This document shows, piece by piece, positions 6,633 to 12,632 of a stretch of DNA of 14,469 bases. Each line of letters opens with the position of its first letter. The first letter of the stretch is position 1. Origin of the DNA: an uncultured Clostridia bacterium (GTDB lineage: Bacteria > Bacillota > Clostridia > TANB77 > CAG-508). The position numbers and the translations under genes were made by a program. The notes under the pieces were generated by a model. The model was given only the letters and a program-made list of their open reading frames with translations. It ran no database searches and had not been told where the DNA came from. The DNA is taken from positions 1-14,469 of the forward strand of contig CAKOXK010000015.1 in the NCBI GenBank assembly GCA_934130085.1. The letters are read 5' to 3'.

Positions 6633-6685
6633 TGAAAAAATAAAAATCGAGGAATACTTACTCTAAGTAAGTTCTTCTTCGATTT
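6633..6685 (-). terminator. Terminator-like hairpin in E3, in front of paralogue 3
   Basis: AAATCGAGGAA (6644-6654) pairs with TTCTTCGATTT (6675-6685), with an inner CTTACT/AGTAAG stem. Read on the minus strand it is followed by a T-rich tract, so it would block transcription entering paralogue 3 from the right. Confidence 0.6.
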
Positions 6686-6746
6686 ATTAATTTAAAAAGT
6701 AAAGCTTTTTTCTTATTACATGAATTTTACTAAAGATTAAAAAGTG

Positions 6747-6775
6747 TTGATTATTCTAGCATTTCATGGTATTTT
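6747..6775 (+). promoter_or_regulatory. Promoter-like pair inside E3, facing away from paralogue 3
   Basis: TTGATT (6747-6752), 17-bp spacer, TATTTT (6770-6775), with TG one base before the -10: the best form of the switch promoter together with E4 and E5. It points toward the nuclease gene at 7372. Confidence 0.5.
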
Positions 6776-6811
6776 TAAATTATCAAATTTTCATTAATCT
6801 AAAAGCTTAAT

Positions 6812-7371
6812 AAAAAAGTAATAATAAATTTGTATTATTGATTATATTAGAAAAAGATTATTTTAACGCGTAAATAAATATACGTTAATAAAAATAAAGT
6901 CGAATTTTGTCAGTCGAAATTTTAATAAAATTACCATAAAATGTTTACAATGAGTACAAAATATGTTATAAACAGTACATCTATTTAGCACATTTTTTGC
7001 TTAAATTATTTCAAGATTTCAAGACGAAATTAGTTATAATATATTTTCTTAGTAATATTAAATTGATTTATTTATTCAAATTGTTAAATCTAAAAATCAA
7101 AAATCCAGAAATTATTAAATCGAAAAATTTTTCAAACAAAAAAAATTAATTTTAAACAAAATATTAGAAAGGAGGTACATTCTATATACGTTCCGTTATT
7201 TAGATTCTTTTATTTCATTTTATATGTGTTATTAAATAGTAGCAAATAATATGGAACATTGTGGTTCATAAACTTAATTTAGATAAATCTGAATCGGAGT
7301 AATGTCAACATATTTTGAAATATTTAAGGCAAATTGTACAGGTAGAAAATTAAACAAGGAGATCTTTTTTT
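6812..7371 (+). other. Long AT-rich upstream region of the nuclease gene
   Basis: About 560 bp without a gene. It holds a good promoter candidate at 6944-6972 and an orphan Shine-Dalgarno sequence AGAAAGGAGGT at 7166-7176 that has no ATG, GTG or TTG at a useful distance; only an ATT-initiated 18-codon frame follows. Otherwise it shows A/T tracts and no convincing RNA gene or repeat. If the promoter at 6944 serves the nuclease, the leader would be about 390 nt long. Confidence 0.5.
6944..6972 (+). promoter_or_regulatory. Candidate promoter upstream of the nuclease gene
   Basis: TTTACA (6944-6949), 17-bp spacer, TATAAA (6967-6972), preceded by TG at -14/-15 (extended -10). It is the best match between E3 and the nuclease start. 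Confidence 0.5.
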
Positions 7372-8349
7372 ATGAATAAAAAACAAAATCTAATCAAAAA
7401 GAAAAAAAGTAATAATGAAAAAGGAAAAGAAACCAAAGAAAATCTATTAAAACCAAAAATTGACGTTGTGTTTCATTCACTATTTAGAGAAGGAAATGAA
7501 GGCATTACAAAAGCATTGATATCGTCAGTAATAAAGGAAAAAATAAACGATATAAAGCTTGATAATGACAGATATGTTTTTGGTAAATATCCAGAAGAGA
7601 AGCTAGGAATCTTAGATTTAAAAGCAACATTAGGAGATGGCAAAATATGTGATGTAGAGATACAATTAGTTGATAACAAAGATACAGAGGCTAGATTTTT
7701 ATATTACTGGAGTAGAATATACTCAAGCCAATTAACGAAAGGAAATATTTATAAAGACTTAAATAAAGTAATTGGCATAATAATACTAGATTTTCAATTA
7801 GAGAAAACAAAAGCATTGGAAAATATATGTACAGAATGGAAAATAACAGAGGTAACAACAGGCTTAAATTTAGTATTGACAGAGATGCTTCAGATTTATA
7901 TAATTGAAATATCAAAAGCAAAGAGAACCCTAGAAAAAGAGCCCAATAATGAATTAGCACAATGGGTATTGTTTTTAGATAATCCTAATCAAGAGGAGGT
8001 TTTTAAAGCAATGGAAACCAATAAAGAATTAAAAGAAGCTATGAAAAATTTAGATGAAATAAGCCAGCAAGAAGAATTAAGAAGGGTAGCAGAACTAAGA
8101 GAAAAAGCAATAATGGATGAAAAGAATGCTCTTACTCATGCACTTGAAGATGGAAAAAAAGAAGGCTTAAAAAAAGGAATGGAAATAGGAAGAGCAGAAG
8201 GTAAGGCGGAAGGACAAATACTTGGAAAAAAGGAAACTCAAAAAGAGATTGCAAGGAAAATGCTAGAGAAAAATTTCTCAATAGAGGAGATTCAGAGTCT
8301 AATACCATTGAACCAAGCTGAGATAGAAGAATTGAAAGCAACTATATAG
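7372..8349 (+). CDS. Rpn-family PD-(D/E)XK nuclease (putative transposase/recombination-promoting)
   Basis: A 325-residue protein of the Rpn/YhgA-like group (PF12784/PF04754 type). After a Lys-rich start, residues 27-55 (KPKIDVVFHSLF) give the family's N-terminal block. Catalytic residues of the PD-(D/E)XK fold are seen as Asp82 (GILDLKA) and Glu96-x-Gln98 (DVEIQ), the E-x-Q form usual in this family. Residues ~200-260 are helical and 262-290 are Gly/Lys/Glu-rich repeats (GKKEGLKKGMEIGRAEGKAEG), the usual low-complexity C-terminal linker. E. coli RpnA of this group is a DNA endonuclease that raises RecA-independent recombination. ATG 7372 follows AAGGAG (7356-7361). Its tail and downstream spacer are duplicated at 43-257, both times leading into a switch element, so an association with the switches is possible; no direct evidence shows that it inverts them. 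Confidence 0.85.
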   Translation: MNKKQNLIKKKKSNNEKGKETKENLLKPKIDVVFHSLFREGNEGITKALISSVIKEKINDIKLDNDRYVFGKYPEEKLGILDLKATLGDGKICDVEIQLVDNKDTEARFLYYWSRIYSSQLTKGNIYKDLNKVIGIIILDFQLEKTKALENICTEWKITEVTTGLNLVLTEMLQIYIIEISKAKRTLEKEPNNELAQWVLFLDNPNQEEVFKAMETNKELKEAMKNLDEISQQEELRRVAELREKAIMDEKNALTHALEDGKKEGLKKGMEIGRAEGKAEGQILGKKETQKEIARKMLEKNFSIEEIQSLIPLNQAEIEELKATI

Positions 8350-8478
8350 CTAATAATGATGTTATGAATTAGAAAATAAATCTGGTAAAAAGATAATAAA
8401 AGTTAGTTTAGATATTAATATAAAAAATATTACGAAAATTAATCCAAGAAAAAATGCTTAATCAAAATTTAAATATCT
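8350..8478. repeat. Conserved nuclease-to-switch spacer, copy 2
   Basis: Near copy of 130-257 (see there); with the coding tail the repeated block runs from 8263 to 8478 and continues into the switch. It contains no ORF or obvious promoter. Confidence 0.7.
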
Positions 8479-8521
8479 ATTTTCATTAAGCTTTTAGATT
8501 AATGAAAATTTGATAATCTAA

Positions 8522-8550
8522 AAATACCATGAAACCCTTGTGAAATCAAC
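8522..8550 (-). promoter_or_regulatory. Promoter-like pair inside E4, facing away from the gene
   Basis: On the minus strand TTGATT (8550-8545), 17-bp spacer, TATTTT (8527-8522), with TG one base before the -10. It would transcribe antisense to the nuclease 3' end. Confidence 0.5.
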
Positions 8551-8610
8551 ACTTATAAAGCTAGTGTAAAATTTGTGTAATAAGAAAAAAGCTAAATCTT
8601 TTCAAATAAG

Positions 8611-8662
8611 AAACCGAAGAATAACTTACAGAGAGTAAGAATTCCTCGATTTTTTATTTTTT
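8611..8662 (+). terminator. Degenerate terminator-like hairpin in E4
   Basis: The right arm ATTCCTCGATTT and the T-tract (8651-8662) are intact and the inner CTTAC/GTAAG stem is present. The left arm AAACCGAAGAAT has two mismatches against the pairing partner, so OFF-state blocking may be leaky. Confidence 0.45.
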
Positions 8663-8753
8663 AATTAATCTAAAAGATTAATTAAAAAGTAAAAAATAAC
8701 GCAAACACAGGTGTATCAACGCTTTGCGAGATTTTAAAGGAGAAAAAGCAAAA

Positions 8754-11024
8754 ATGAGGTATGATCAAAAAAGCTTAAAATTAAGTGAAAACAGGTGTAT
8801 GAAAAATTCTATAAAAAAAGTTCAAGAAAAACATTATAAACAAAATTATAAAAATGAATTAAAATTTAAAAAGTATAAATTGAAAAACTATAAATTAAAA
8901 CAAGCAGGAATTACAATAATAGCCTTAGTTGTGACGATTATAATTTTATTAATTCTGGCAGGTATAACGATAAGTATGGTAAGCAATGATGGTATTCTTG
9001 GAAAAGCAAAGAATGTTGCAGCAGTTTCAGACAGATCTTCTGCTGAAGAAGAGATGAGCATGTATTTAGCAGGTATAGACATTCAAAGAGAGCAAGAAGG
9101 AAATACCGGAAGACTTGCAGATTATTTAAGTTCAAATGTAGGAAACAATGGTCTAGAAGACTTCTTAAATAATGGAGATGGTTACGCTCAGGTAGCTTAT
9201 AATGGACACAATTTCTTAGTAAACTTAGATGATGGAACTTTCACATATATAGGTAAAAGTACAGGAACAGGAGTAAACAGACATTTAAAACAAATACTAA
9301 ACAGTAATAATCAAGATGTACCAGGTGTAGCAATGGTAGAAGCAGGGGAGATTGAAACAGAAGATCTAGGATGGAAGGTACTAAGTACAAATGAAGATGG
9401 AACAGTCAACCTAATAGCAAATACCAATACAGGTTTTGAAGTTTCAATATCAGGAATTAATGGTTATACAAATGGTGTAAAAGCATTAAATGAAATATGC
9501 TCAAAATTATATGGAAGTCTTGAAATAAACGGTAAAAAAGTACTATCAGCAAGAAGTGCAAATGCAGAAGATTTTTATAATATTACTTATACAGTATCAA
9601 GAAAATATGAAAATGGAAAAAAGATAGAGCCAATAATCAATCAATTAGATACAGCAAACAATGGATATTCAACAAATCAAATAAGTGATTATATTGATAT
9701 AGCGAATACATCAGGAGCACAATCAAGTAACACACAAATGTTAGTAGCAAATACATCTCCAACAATTAAAAATCAAAACAGAACCAATAAATCAACAGTA
9801 AGTTTGATGAATACAGGAAACAATTATTGGCTTGCAACAAGGTATGCCAATTCTGATTGGAATAAGGGCACCGATGGAAAAACACCATATTCTGAAGAGT
9901 TGTCAAATGAATACTATCAATTAGCTTTTGCAAGAACGGATGGAGCATATTCAAAATGTACAATGTTTCAAACAAATCAAAATTATAGTACATCAGGTTC
10001 TAATGAAGGTGGAAGCTGTTCATTACGTCCAGTAATAACAGTTTCAGCAAACAGTGTATCAGACGCATCAGTAGGTGCAACAGTAAATGTAGATAAATTT
10101 TATAAGAACAAGAGTGGAAGTGAAGCACATGGATATATAAAAGCTGATTCAATAGCAGCTTTACTTGGAAAAGACATAAAGTCAATAAATAAGGTAAATT
10201 CAGGTCTGCCAACAGTAGAATCAGATATGACATGGTCAAAGTTAACAGATGGAGGATATGATTTACAATCAGGTTCATTTGATACAAGTAAATATGATTA
10301 TTATATAGCAGATAGAGCAACAAAATTACAGGTAAGATTAACAGGTGCTCCAGCATATAATAATGGGGTTTTAGCTTTAGATACAATTTGCAATAATTTA
10401 TATGGAAATCTAACAGAAATAAAGCTAAAGAACGGAAAAACCAAAAAAGTAAAAGTAGTGTTAGCACGTGATGCAAAATGGGAAGACTTCATAGATGAGA
10501 GTAAAATAAATAACAGTTCGTATGGAAATCTATGGACAACAAATGCAGATGATACAAGTGCGCCTAGCAAAATAACGTCAACATATAATAGTTTCGCTCC
10601 AACACTATTTACGCAATATGAAAATATCGATAGAACGAAAGGAGCTAGCAAAGGATATTCTGATGCAAAAATATCATCATATAATATGAACACAAAAGGA
10701 ACAAGCAACTGGCTTTCAACAGACAAAAAAGAAAATTATGCTTACGAAAGATATAATAACGATAAAAAATCAAGTAATCCTTGGTTAAAAGTTATATACA
10801 ATGCTTATTGGAGAGGTTCAAACAGAAATACAAGTAATATCAGGGGTGGCGCTGAATTTTGGCTTTCGTCTCGCTGCGTTAATGCGTATTGGAACCGCGC
10901 ATACTTCAGCTTGCGCTTTGTTTCGAGCAGTGGCTCGATTACGGCGGGATATGTGTTCGACTCTGGCACTGGCGTCTTCTCTTCATGCCATGGGCTTCGT
11001 CCAGTCTTGCAAGTTGCTAAATAA
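8754..11024 (+). CDS. Pilin-anchored protein with tandem C-type-lectin-like domains; probable DGR target
   Basis: A 756-residue protein. ATG 8754 is chosen because AAAGGAG (8736-8742) lies 11 bp before it; the in-frame TTG at 8724 is upstream of that site. A basic leader (1-52) ends in AG before ITIIALVVTIIILLILAG (53-70), a pilin-type membrane segment. Two related halves follow. Half 1 (~205-430) has INLIA-like VNLIANT, GYTNGVKALNEIC, a WLATR motif (359-363) and SLRPVITV (423-430). Half 2 (~515-753) has AYNNGVLALDTIC, ARDAKWEDF, WLSSR (703-707) and GLRPV (747-751). The WL(A/S)SR...GLRPV pattern is typical of C-type-lectin-fold variable proteins of diversity-generating retroelements. Only the second motif lies in a GC-rich, A-poor island. 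It probably forms a surface ligand-binding protein whose tip residues vary; the reverse transcriptase is not in the window. Switch E4 is in the apparent OFF state. Confidence 0.8.
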   Translation: MRYDQKSLKLSENRCMKNSIKKVQEKHYKQNYKNELKFKKYKLKNYKLKQAGITIIALVVTIIILLILAGITISMVSNDGILGKAKNVAAVSDRSSAEEEMSMYLAGIDIQREQEGNTGRLADYLSSNVGNNGLEDFLNNGDGYAQVAYNGHNFLVNLDDGTFTYIGKSTGTGVNRHLKQILNSNNQDVPGVAMVEAGEIETEDLGWKVLSTNEDGTVNLIANTNTGFEVSISGINGYTNGVKALNEICSKLYGSLEINGKKVLSARSANAEDFYNITYTVSRKYENGKKIEPIINQLDTANNGYSTNQISDYIDIANTSGAQSSNTQMLVANTSPTIKNQNRTNKSTVSLMNTGNNYWLATRYANSDWNKGTDGKTPYSEELSNEYYQLAFARTDGAYSKCTMFQTNQNYSTSGSNEGGSCSLRPVITVSANSVSDASVGATVNVDKFYKNKSGSEAHGYIKADSIAALLGKDIKSINKVNSGLPTVESDMTWSKLTDGGYDLQSGSFDTSKYDYYIADRATKLQVRLTGAPAYNNGVLALDTICNNLYGNLTEIKLKNGKTKKVKVVLARDAKWEDFIDESKINNSSYGNLWTTNADDTSAPSKITSTYNSFAPTLFTQYENIDRTKGASKGYSDAKISSYNMNTKGTSNWLSTDKKENYAYERYNNDKKSSNPWLKVIYNAYWRGSNRNTSNIRGGAEFWLSSRCVNAYWNRAYFSLRFVSSSGSITAGYVFDSGTGVFSSCHGLRPVLQVAK
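10845..11012 (+). other. Probable DGR variable region (GC-rich, adenine-poor island)
   Basis: From 10861 to 10980 the plus strand is about 54% GC and 13% A, while 10741-10800 is about 23% GC and 48% A. The island coincides with the WLSSR...GLRPV part of the lectin-like fold. Adenine depletion on the coding strand is what adenine-specific mutagenic retrohoming produces, and many of the codons end in C or T as expected from AAC/AAT template codons. No template repeat, Avd or reverse transcriptase gene lies in the window. A recently transferred gene end is an alternative explanation of the composition. Confidence 0.7.
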
Positions 11025-11033
11025 AATATAAAG

Positions 11034-11069
11034 AAAGGACATATCACTTCAAAAATGGTATGTCTTTTG
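11034..11069 (+). terminator. Intrinsic terminator after the lectin-domain gene
   Basis: AAAGGACATA (11035-11044) pairs with TATGTCTTTT with one G-T pair around a loop of about 15 bases, ending in a T-run. Confidence 0.6.
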
Positions 11070-11133
11070 TATTGAAATACGACTCTTAAATTTTTTAATT
11101 AATCTTTTAGATTAATTAAAATTTGATAATCTA

Positions 11134-11162
11134 AAAATACCATGAAACCCTTGTAAAATCAA
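11134..11162 (-). promoter_or_regulatory. Promoter-like pair inside E5, facing away from the gene
   Basis: On the minus strand TTGATT (11162-11157), 17-bp spacer, TATTTT (11139-11134), with TG one base before the -10. In this orientation it would run antisense into the variable region, unless the hairpin at 11034-11069 stops it. Confidence 0.5.
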
Positions 11163-11223
11163 CGATTATAAAGCTAGTGTAAAATTTGTGTAATAAGAAA
11201 AAAGCTAAATCTTTTCAAATAAG

Positions 11224-11274
11224 AAATCAAAGAATAAATTACTTAGAGTAAGAATTCCTCGATTTTTATTTTTT
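11224..11274 (+). terminator. Degenerate terminator-like hairpin in E5
   Basis: The right arm TTCCTCGATTT and T-tract are conserved and an inner TTACT/AGTAA stem is present, but the left arm AAATCAAAGAA has two mismatches, as in E4 at different bases. Probably weaker than E1 and E3. Confidence 0.45.
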
Positions 11275-11294
11275 CATTAATCTAAAAGCTTAAT

Positions 11295-11364
11295 GAAAAA
11301 GTAAAAAGTCGAATAAAGCTAGTAATATCAATGGATAGAGAGATTTTGCAAGGAGGTTTTAGTT
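11295..11364 (+). promoter_or_regulatory. Conserved leader with strong RBS, copy 4
   Basis: Near-identical to the leader of paralogue 1. AAGGAGG (11350-11356) sits 8 bp before TTG at 11365 and supports the UUG start. Confidence 0.65.
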
Positions 11365-12456
11365 TTGAAAAAGAGAAAAAATACGGATGTTAAATTTAAT
11401 AAGAATTTATATAACAACATGAACAATACATATAATTATCAACGTTGTTATAGCTACAACAATTACTTATCTAAACAAGAGTTTAGGGAAAGAGGCGTTA
11501 CAATCATGTCTCTTGTTATCACAATTATTGTTCTTCTAATTTTAGCAGGCATAACAATAAAATTAGCTTTAAATGATAATGGAATCATAAAACAATCAAA
11601 ACTAGCAAGTGAAGAATATCAGAATAAAGCATTACAAGAACAATTTGCCTTAAATCAGATTTCAAAGGAAATTGAAAACGCTTCTAATAATGTGGGTTCT
11701 GGCAACCAATCAGGTAGTGGAGGATCAACGAGTGGAGGCACAACTAGTGGAAGTTCAGAAAATGTGGATGAATTAAAAAGGCAAATTGATGAGCTGCAAG
11801 CTCAGGTTGCTGCTTTAGAAGCAAACCAAGCAACAGGAAATGCAACTGCATCTCAAGTTTTAGCAGGAGCAACGTTCTCAACATCTGAAAGAGTTGGATT
11901 AACAGGAACAATGGTAAATCATTCAGCCATAACTAATGCAATTTCTGTTGGAACAGATGAAAACAAGGTTTATTTAAGAACCTCACCTGGAGCCTATTTA
12001 ACAAACGCTACAAGTGGTTATCCTGAAATATGTGCTAACATTTCTGATATAAACAATGCAACCGGTTATAAATATACAAAAGAACAATATGATGCAAATT
12101 ATAACACCGGCTATAATGAGGGAAAAAACGGAAAAGCTACTATAGTGAACCTAGGGAAAGGAAAATCCTTTGATGTATCAGATGTATGTGCTAAATATGG
12201 AATTGACCCTACAAAACTGTCAACAGATAACTTTTTGGTGACGTTAGCAAGTGAATTTAAAGGAGGAGCTCCATCAAAGAGAGAATCCGGGGGAACGGTA
12301 TATAATGTAAACACGACATCTATAGTAGCAGCCTATTCATCACCAGTTCTTACAGCAAAATTCGCAAATAGCGCAACAAGTTATGGCGATCATTGTAGCA
12401 CGAGTAGTAACGTTGTTTATGGAGACGCAATTGCATTTTTAATTATATATAATTAA
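11365..12456 (+). CDS. Pilin-anchored surface protein, paralogue 5 (mosaic with paralogue 3)
   Basis: A 363-residue protein with a UUG start. The leader (1-44, ending ERG) is a shortened version of that in paralogue 3. The membrane segment follows from V45, then a Ser/Gly linker (~111-132), a coiled coil (134-156), one V-L-A-G-A-T-F...G...TG motif (165-181) and the SVGTDENKVYLRTSPG module. Residues 35-245 are identical to residues 41-251 of paralogue 3. After the hinge YNTGYNEGKNGK (246-257) the tail is new: a mixed stretch with KGKSFDVSDVCAKYGIDPTKL (263-283), then a Ser/Thr-rich beta-looking end (~310-363). Only two Cys (274, 344) occur in the tail, unlike paralogue 3. Surface role is inferred from the N-terminus. 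Confidence 0.75.
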   Translation: MKKRKNTDVKFNKNLYNNMNNTYNYQRCYSYNNYLSKQEFRERGVTIMSLVITIIVLLILAGITIKLALNDNGIIKQSKLASEEYQNKALQEQFALNQISKEIENASNNVGSGNQSGSGGSTSGGTTSGSSENVDELKRQIDELQAQVAALEANQATGNATASQVLAGATFSTSERVGLTGTMVNHSAITNAISVGTDENKVYLRTSPGAYLTNATSGYPEICANISDINNATGYKYTKEQYDANYNTGYNEGKNGKATIVNLGKGKSFDVSDVCAKYGIDPTKLSTDNFLVTLASEFKGGAPSKRESGGTVYNVNTTSIVAAYSSPVLTAKFANSATSYGDHCSTSSNVVYGDAIAFLIIYN

Positions 12457-12484
12457 AACGTCCAGAATAATATTCAATACTATC

Positions 12485-12537
12485 CAGCAATTATAAATTT
12501 ATATATTATTTTTACAGCAATGATAAATTTATATATT
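12485..12537. repeat. Two-copy direct repeat, 23-bp unit, 30-bp period
   Basis: CAGCAATTATAAATTTATAT at 12485 recurs at 12515 with one change (T to G at the eighth base). It lies between the stop of paralogue 5 and the terminator. No function is evident. Confidence 0.6.
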
Positions 12538-12563
12538 TAAACTTCTATTATAATAAACTATAC

Positions 12564-12602
12564 AAAAAAGTTCCACAAACTAAAAAAATGTGGAACTTTT
12601 TT
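12564..12602. terminator. Bidirectional terminator between paralogue 5 and the hydrolase gene
   Basis: AAAAAGTTCCACA (12565-12577) pairs with TGTGGAACTTTTT, giving a strong stem with T-runs on both strands. It suits the convergent genes ending at 12456 (+) and 12633 (-) and marks the right edge of the variable array. Confidence 0.88.
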
Positions 12603-12632
12603 ACGATAGTCTTTAAATTAAAAATGTACTTC

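Larger units (their letters stand above)
6615..6811 (-). promoter_or_regulatory. Switch element E3 (inverton), apparent OFF orientation for the gene ending at 5426
   Basis: Bounded by ATTAAGCT-TTT-AGATTAAT (6615-6633, gene side) and ATTAATCT-AAA-AGCTTAAT (6793-6811); centre spacing is 178 bp. Relative to its minus-strand gene the core lies as in E1: the hairpin (6644-6685) is next to the gene with its T-tract toward it, and the promoter-like pair (6747-6775) fires to the right, away from the gene. Here both sites carry the C/G arm variant. Confidence 0.7.
8485..8682 (+). promoter_or_regulatory. Switch element E4 (inverton), apparent OFF orientation for the lectin-domain gene
   Basis: Bounded by ATTAAGCT-TTT-AGATTAAT (8485-8503) and ATTAATCT-AAA-AGATTAAT (8664-8682); centre spacing 179 bp. 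The promoter-like pair (8522-8550) points left into the 3' end of the nuclease gene as antisense; the hairpin region with its T-tract lies toward the gene at 8754. Unlike the four other copies, the sequence right of the site is not the common leader, so the switch has been joined to a different gene family. Confidence 0.7.
11098..11294 (+). promoter_or_regulatory. Switch element E5 (inverton), apparent OFF orientation for paralogue 5
   Basis: Bounded by ATTAATCT-TTT-AGATTAAT (11098-11116) and ATTAATCT-AAA-AGCTTAAT (11276-11294); centre spacing 178 bp. The core is closest to E4 (same GTGTAATAAG and CTAGTGTAAAATTTG variants) but the gene-side flank is the common leader. The promoter-like pair points left toward the 3' end of the lectin-domain gene. 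Confidence 0.7.

Noticed and set aside
8724..8753. Longer start (TTG at 8724) for the lectin-domain gene
   Set aside because: The RBS AAAGGAG at 8736-8742 lies downstream of this TTG and upstream of ATG 8754, so the ATG is the supported start.
10801..11047. Open frames on both strands across the GC-rich island at the end of the lectin-domain gene
   Set aside because: They arise because the GC-rich island has few stop codons; neither has a RBS or recognisable motif, while the main frame has clear lectin-fold landmarks.
264..11294. Five ~200-bp repeats with terminal inverted repeats as simple MITE insertions
   Set aside because: Fixed position directly before each pilin-type gene, conserved flanks, and reversal of only the core in one copy fit inversion better. 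Not fully excluded; recorded as the main alternative.
264..11294. CRISPR array
   Set aside because: The repeats are paired, kilobases apart, inverted and AT-rich palindromes, without regular spacers or cas genes.
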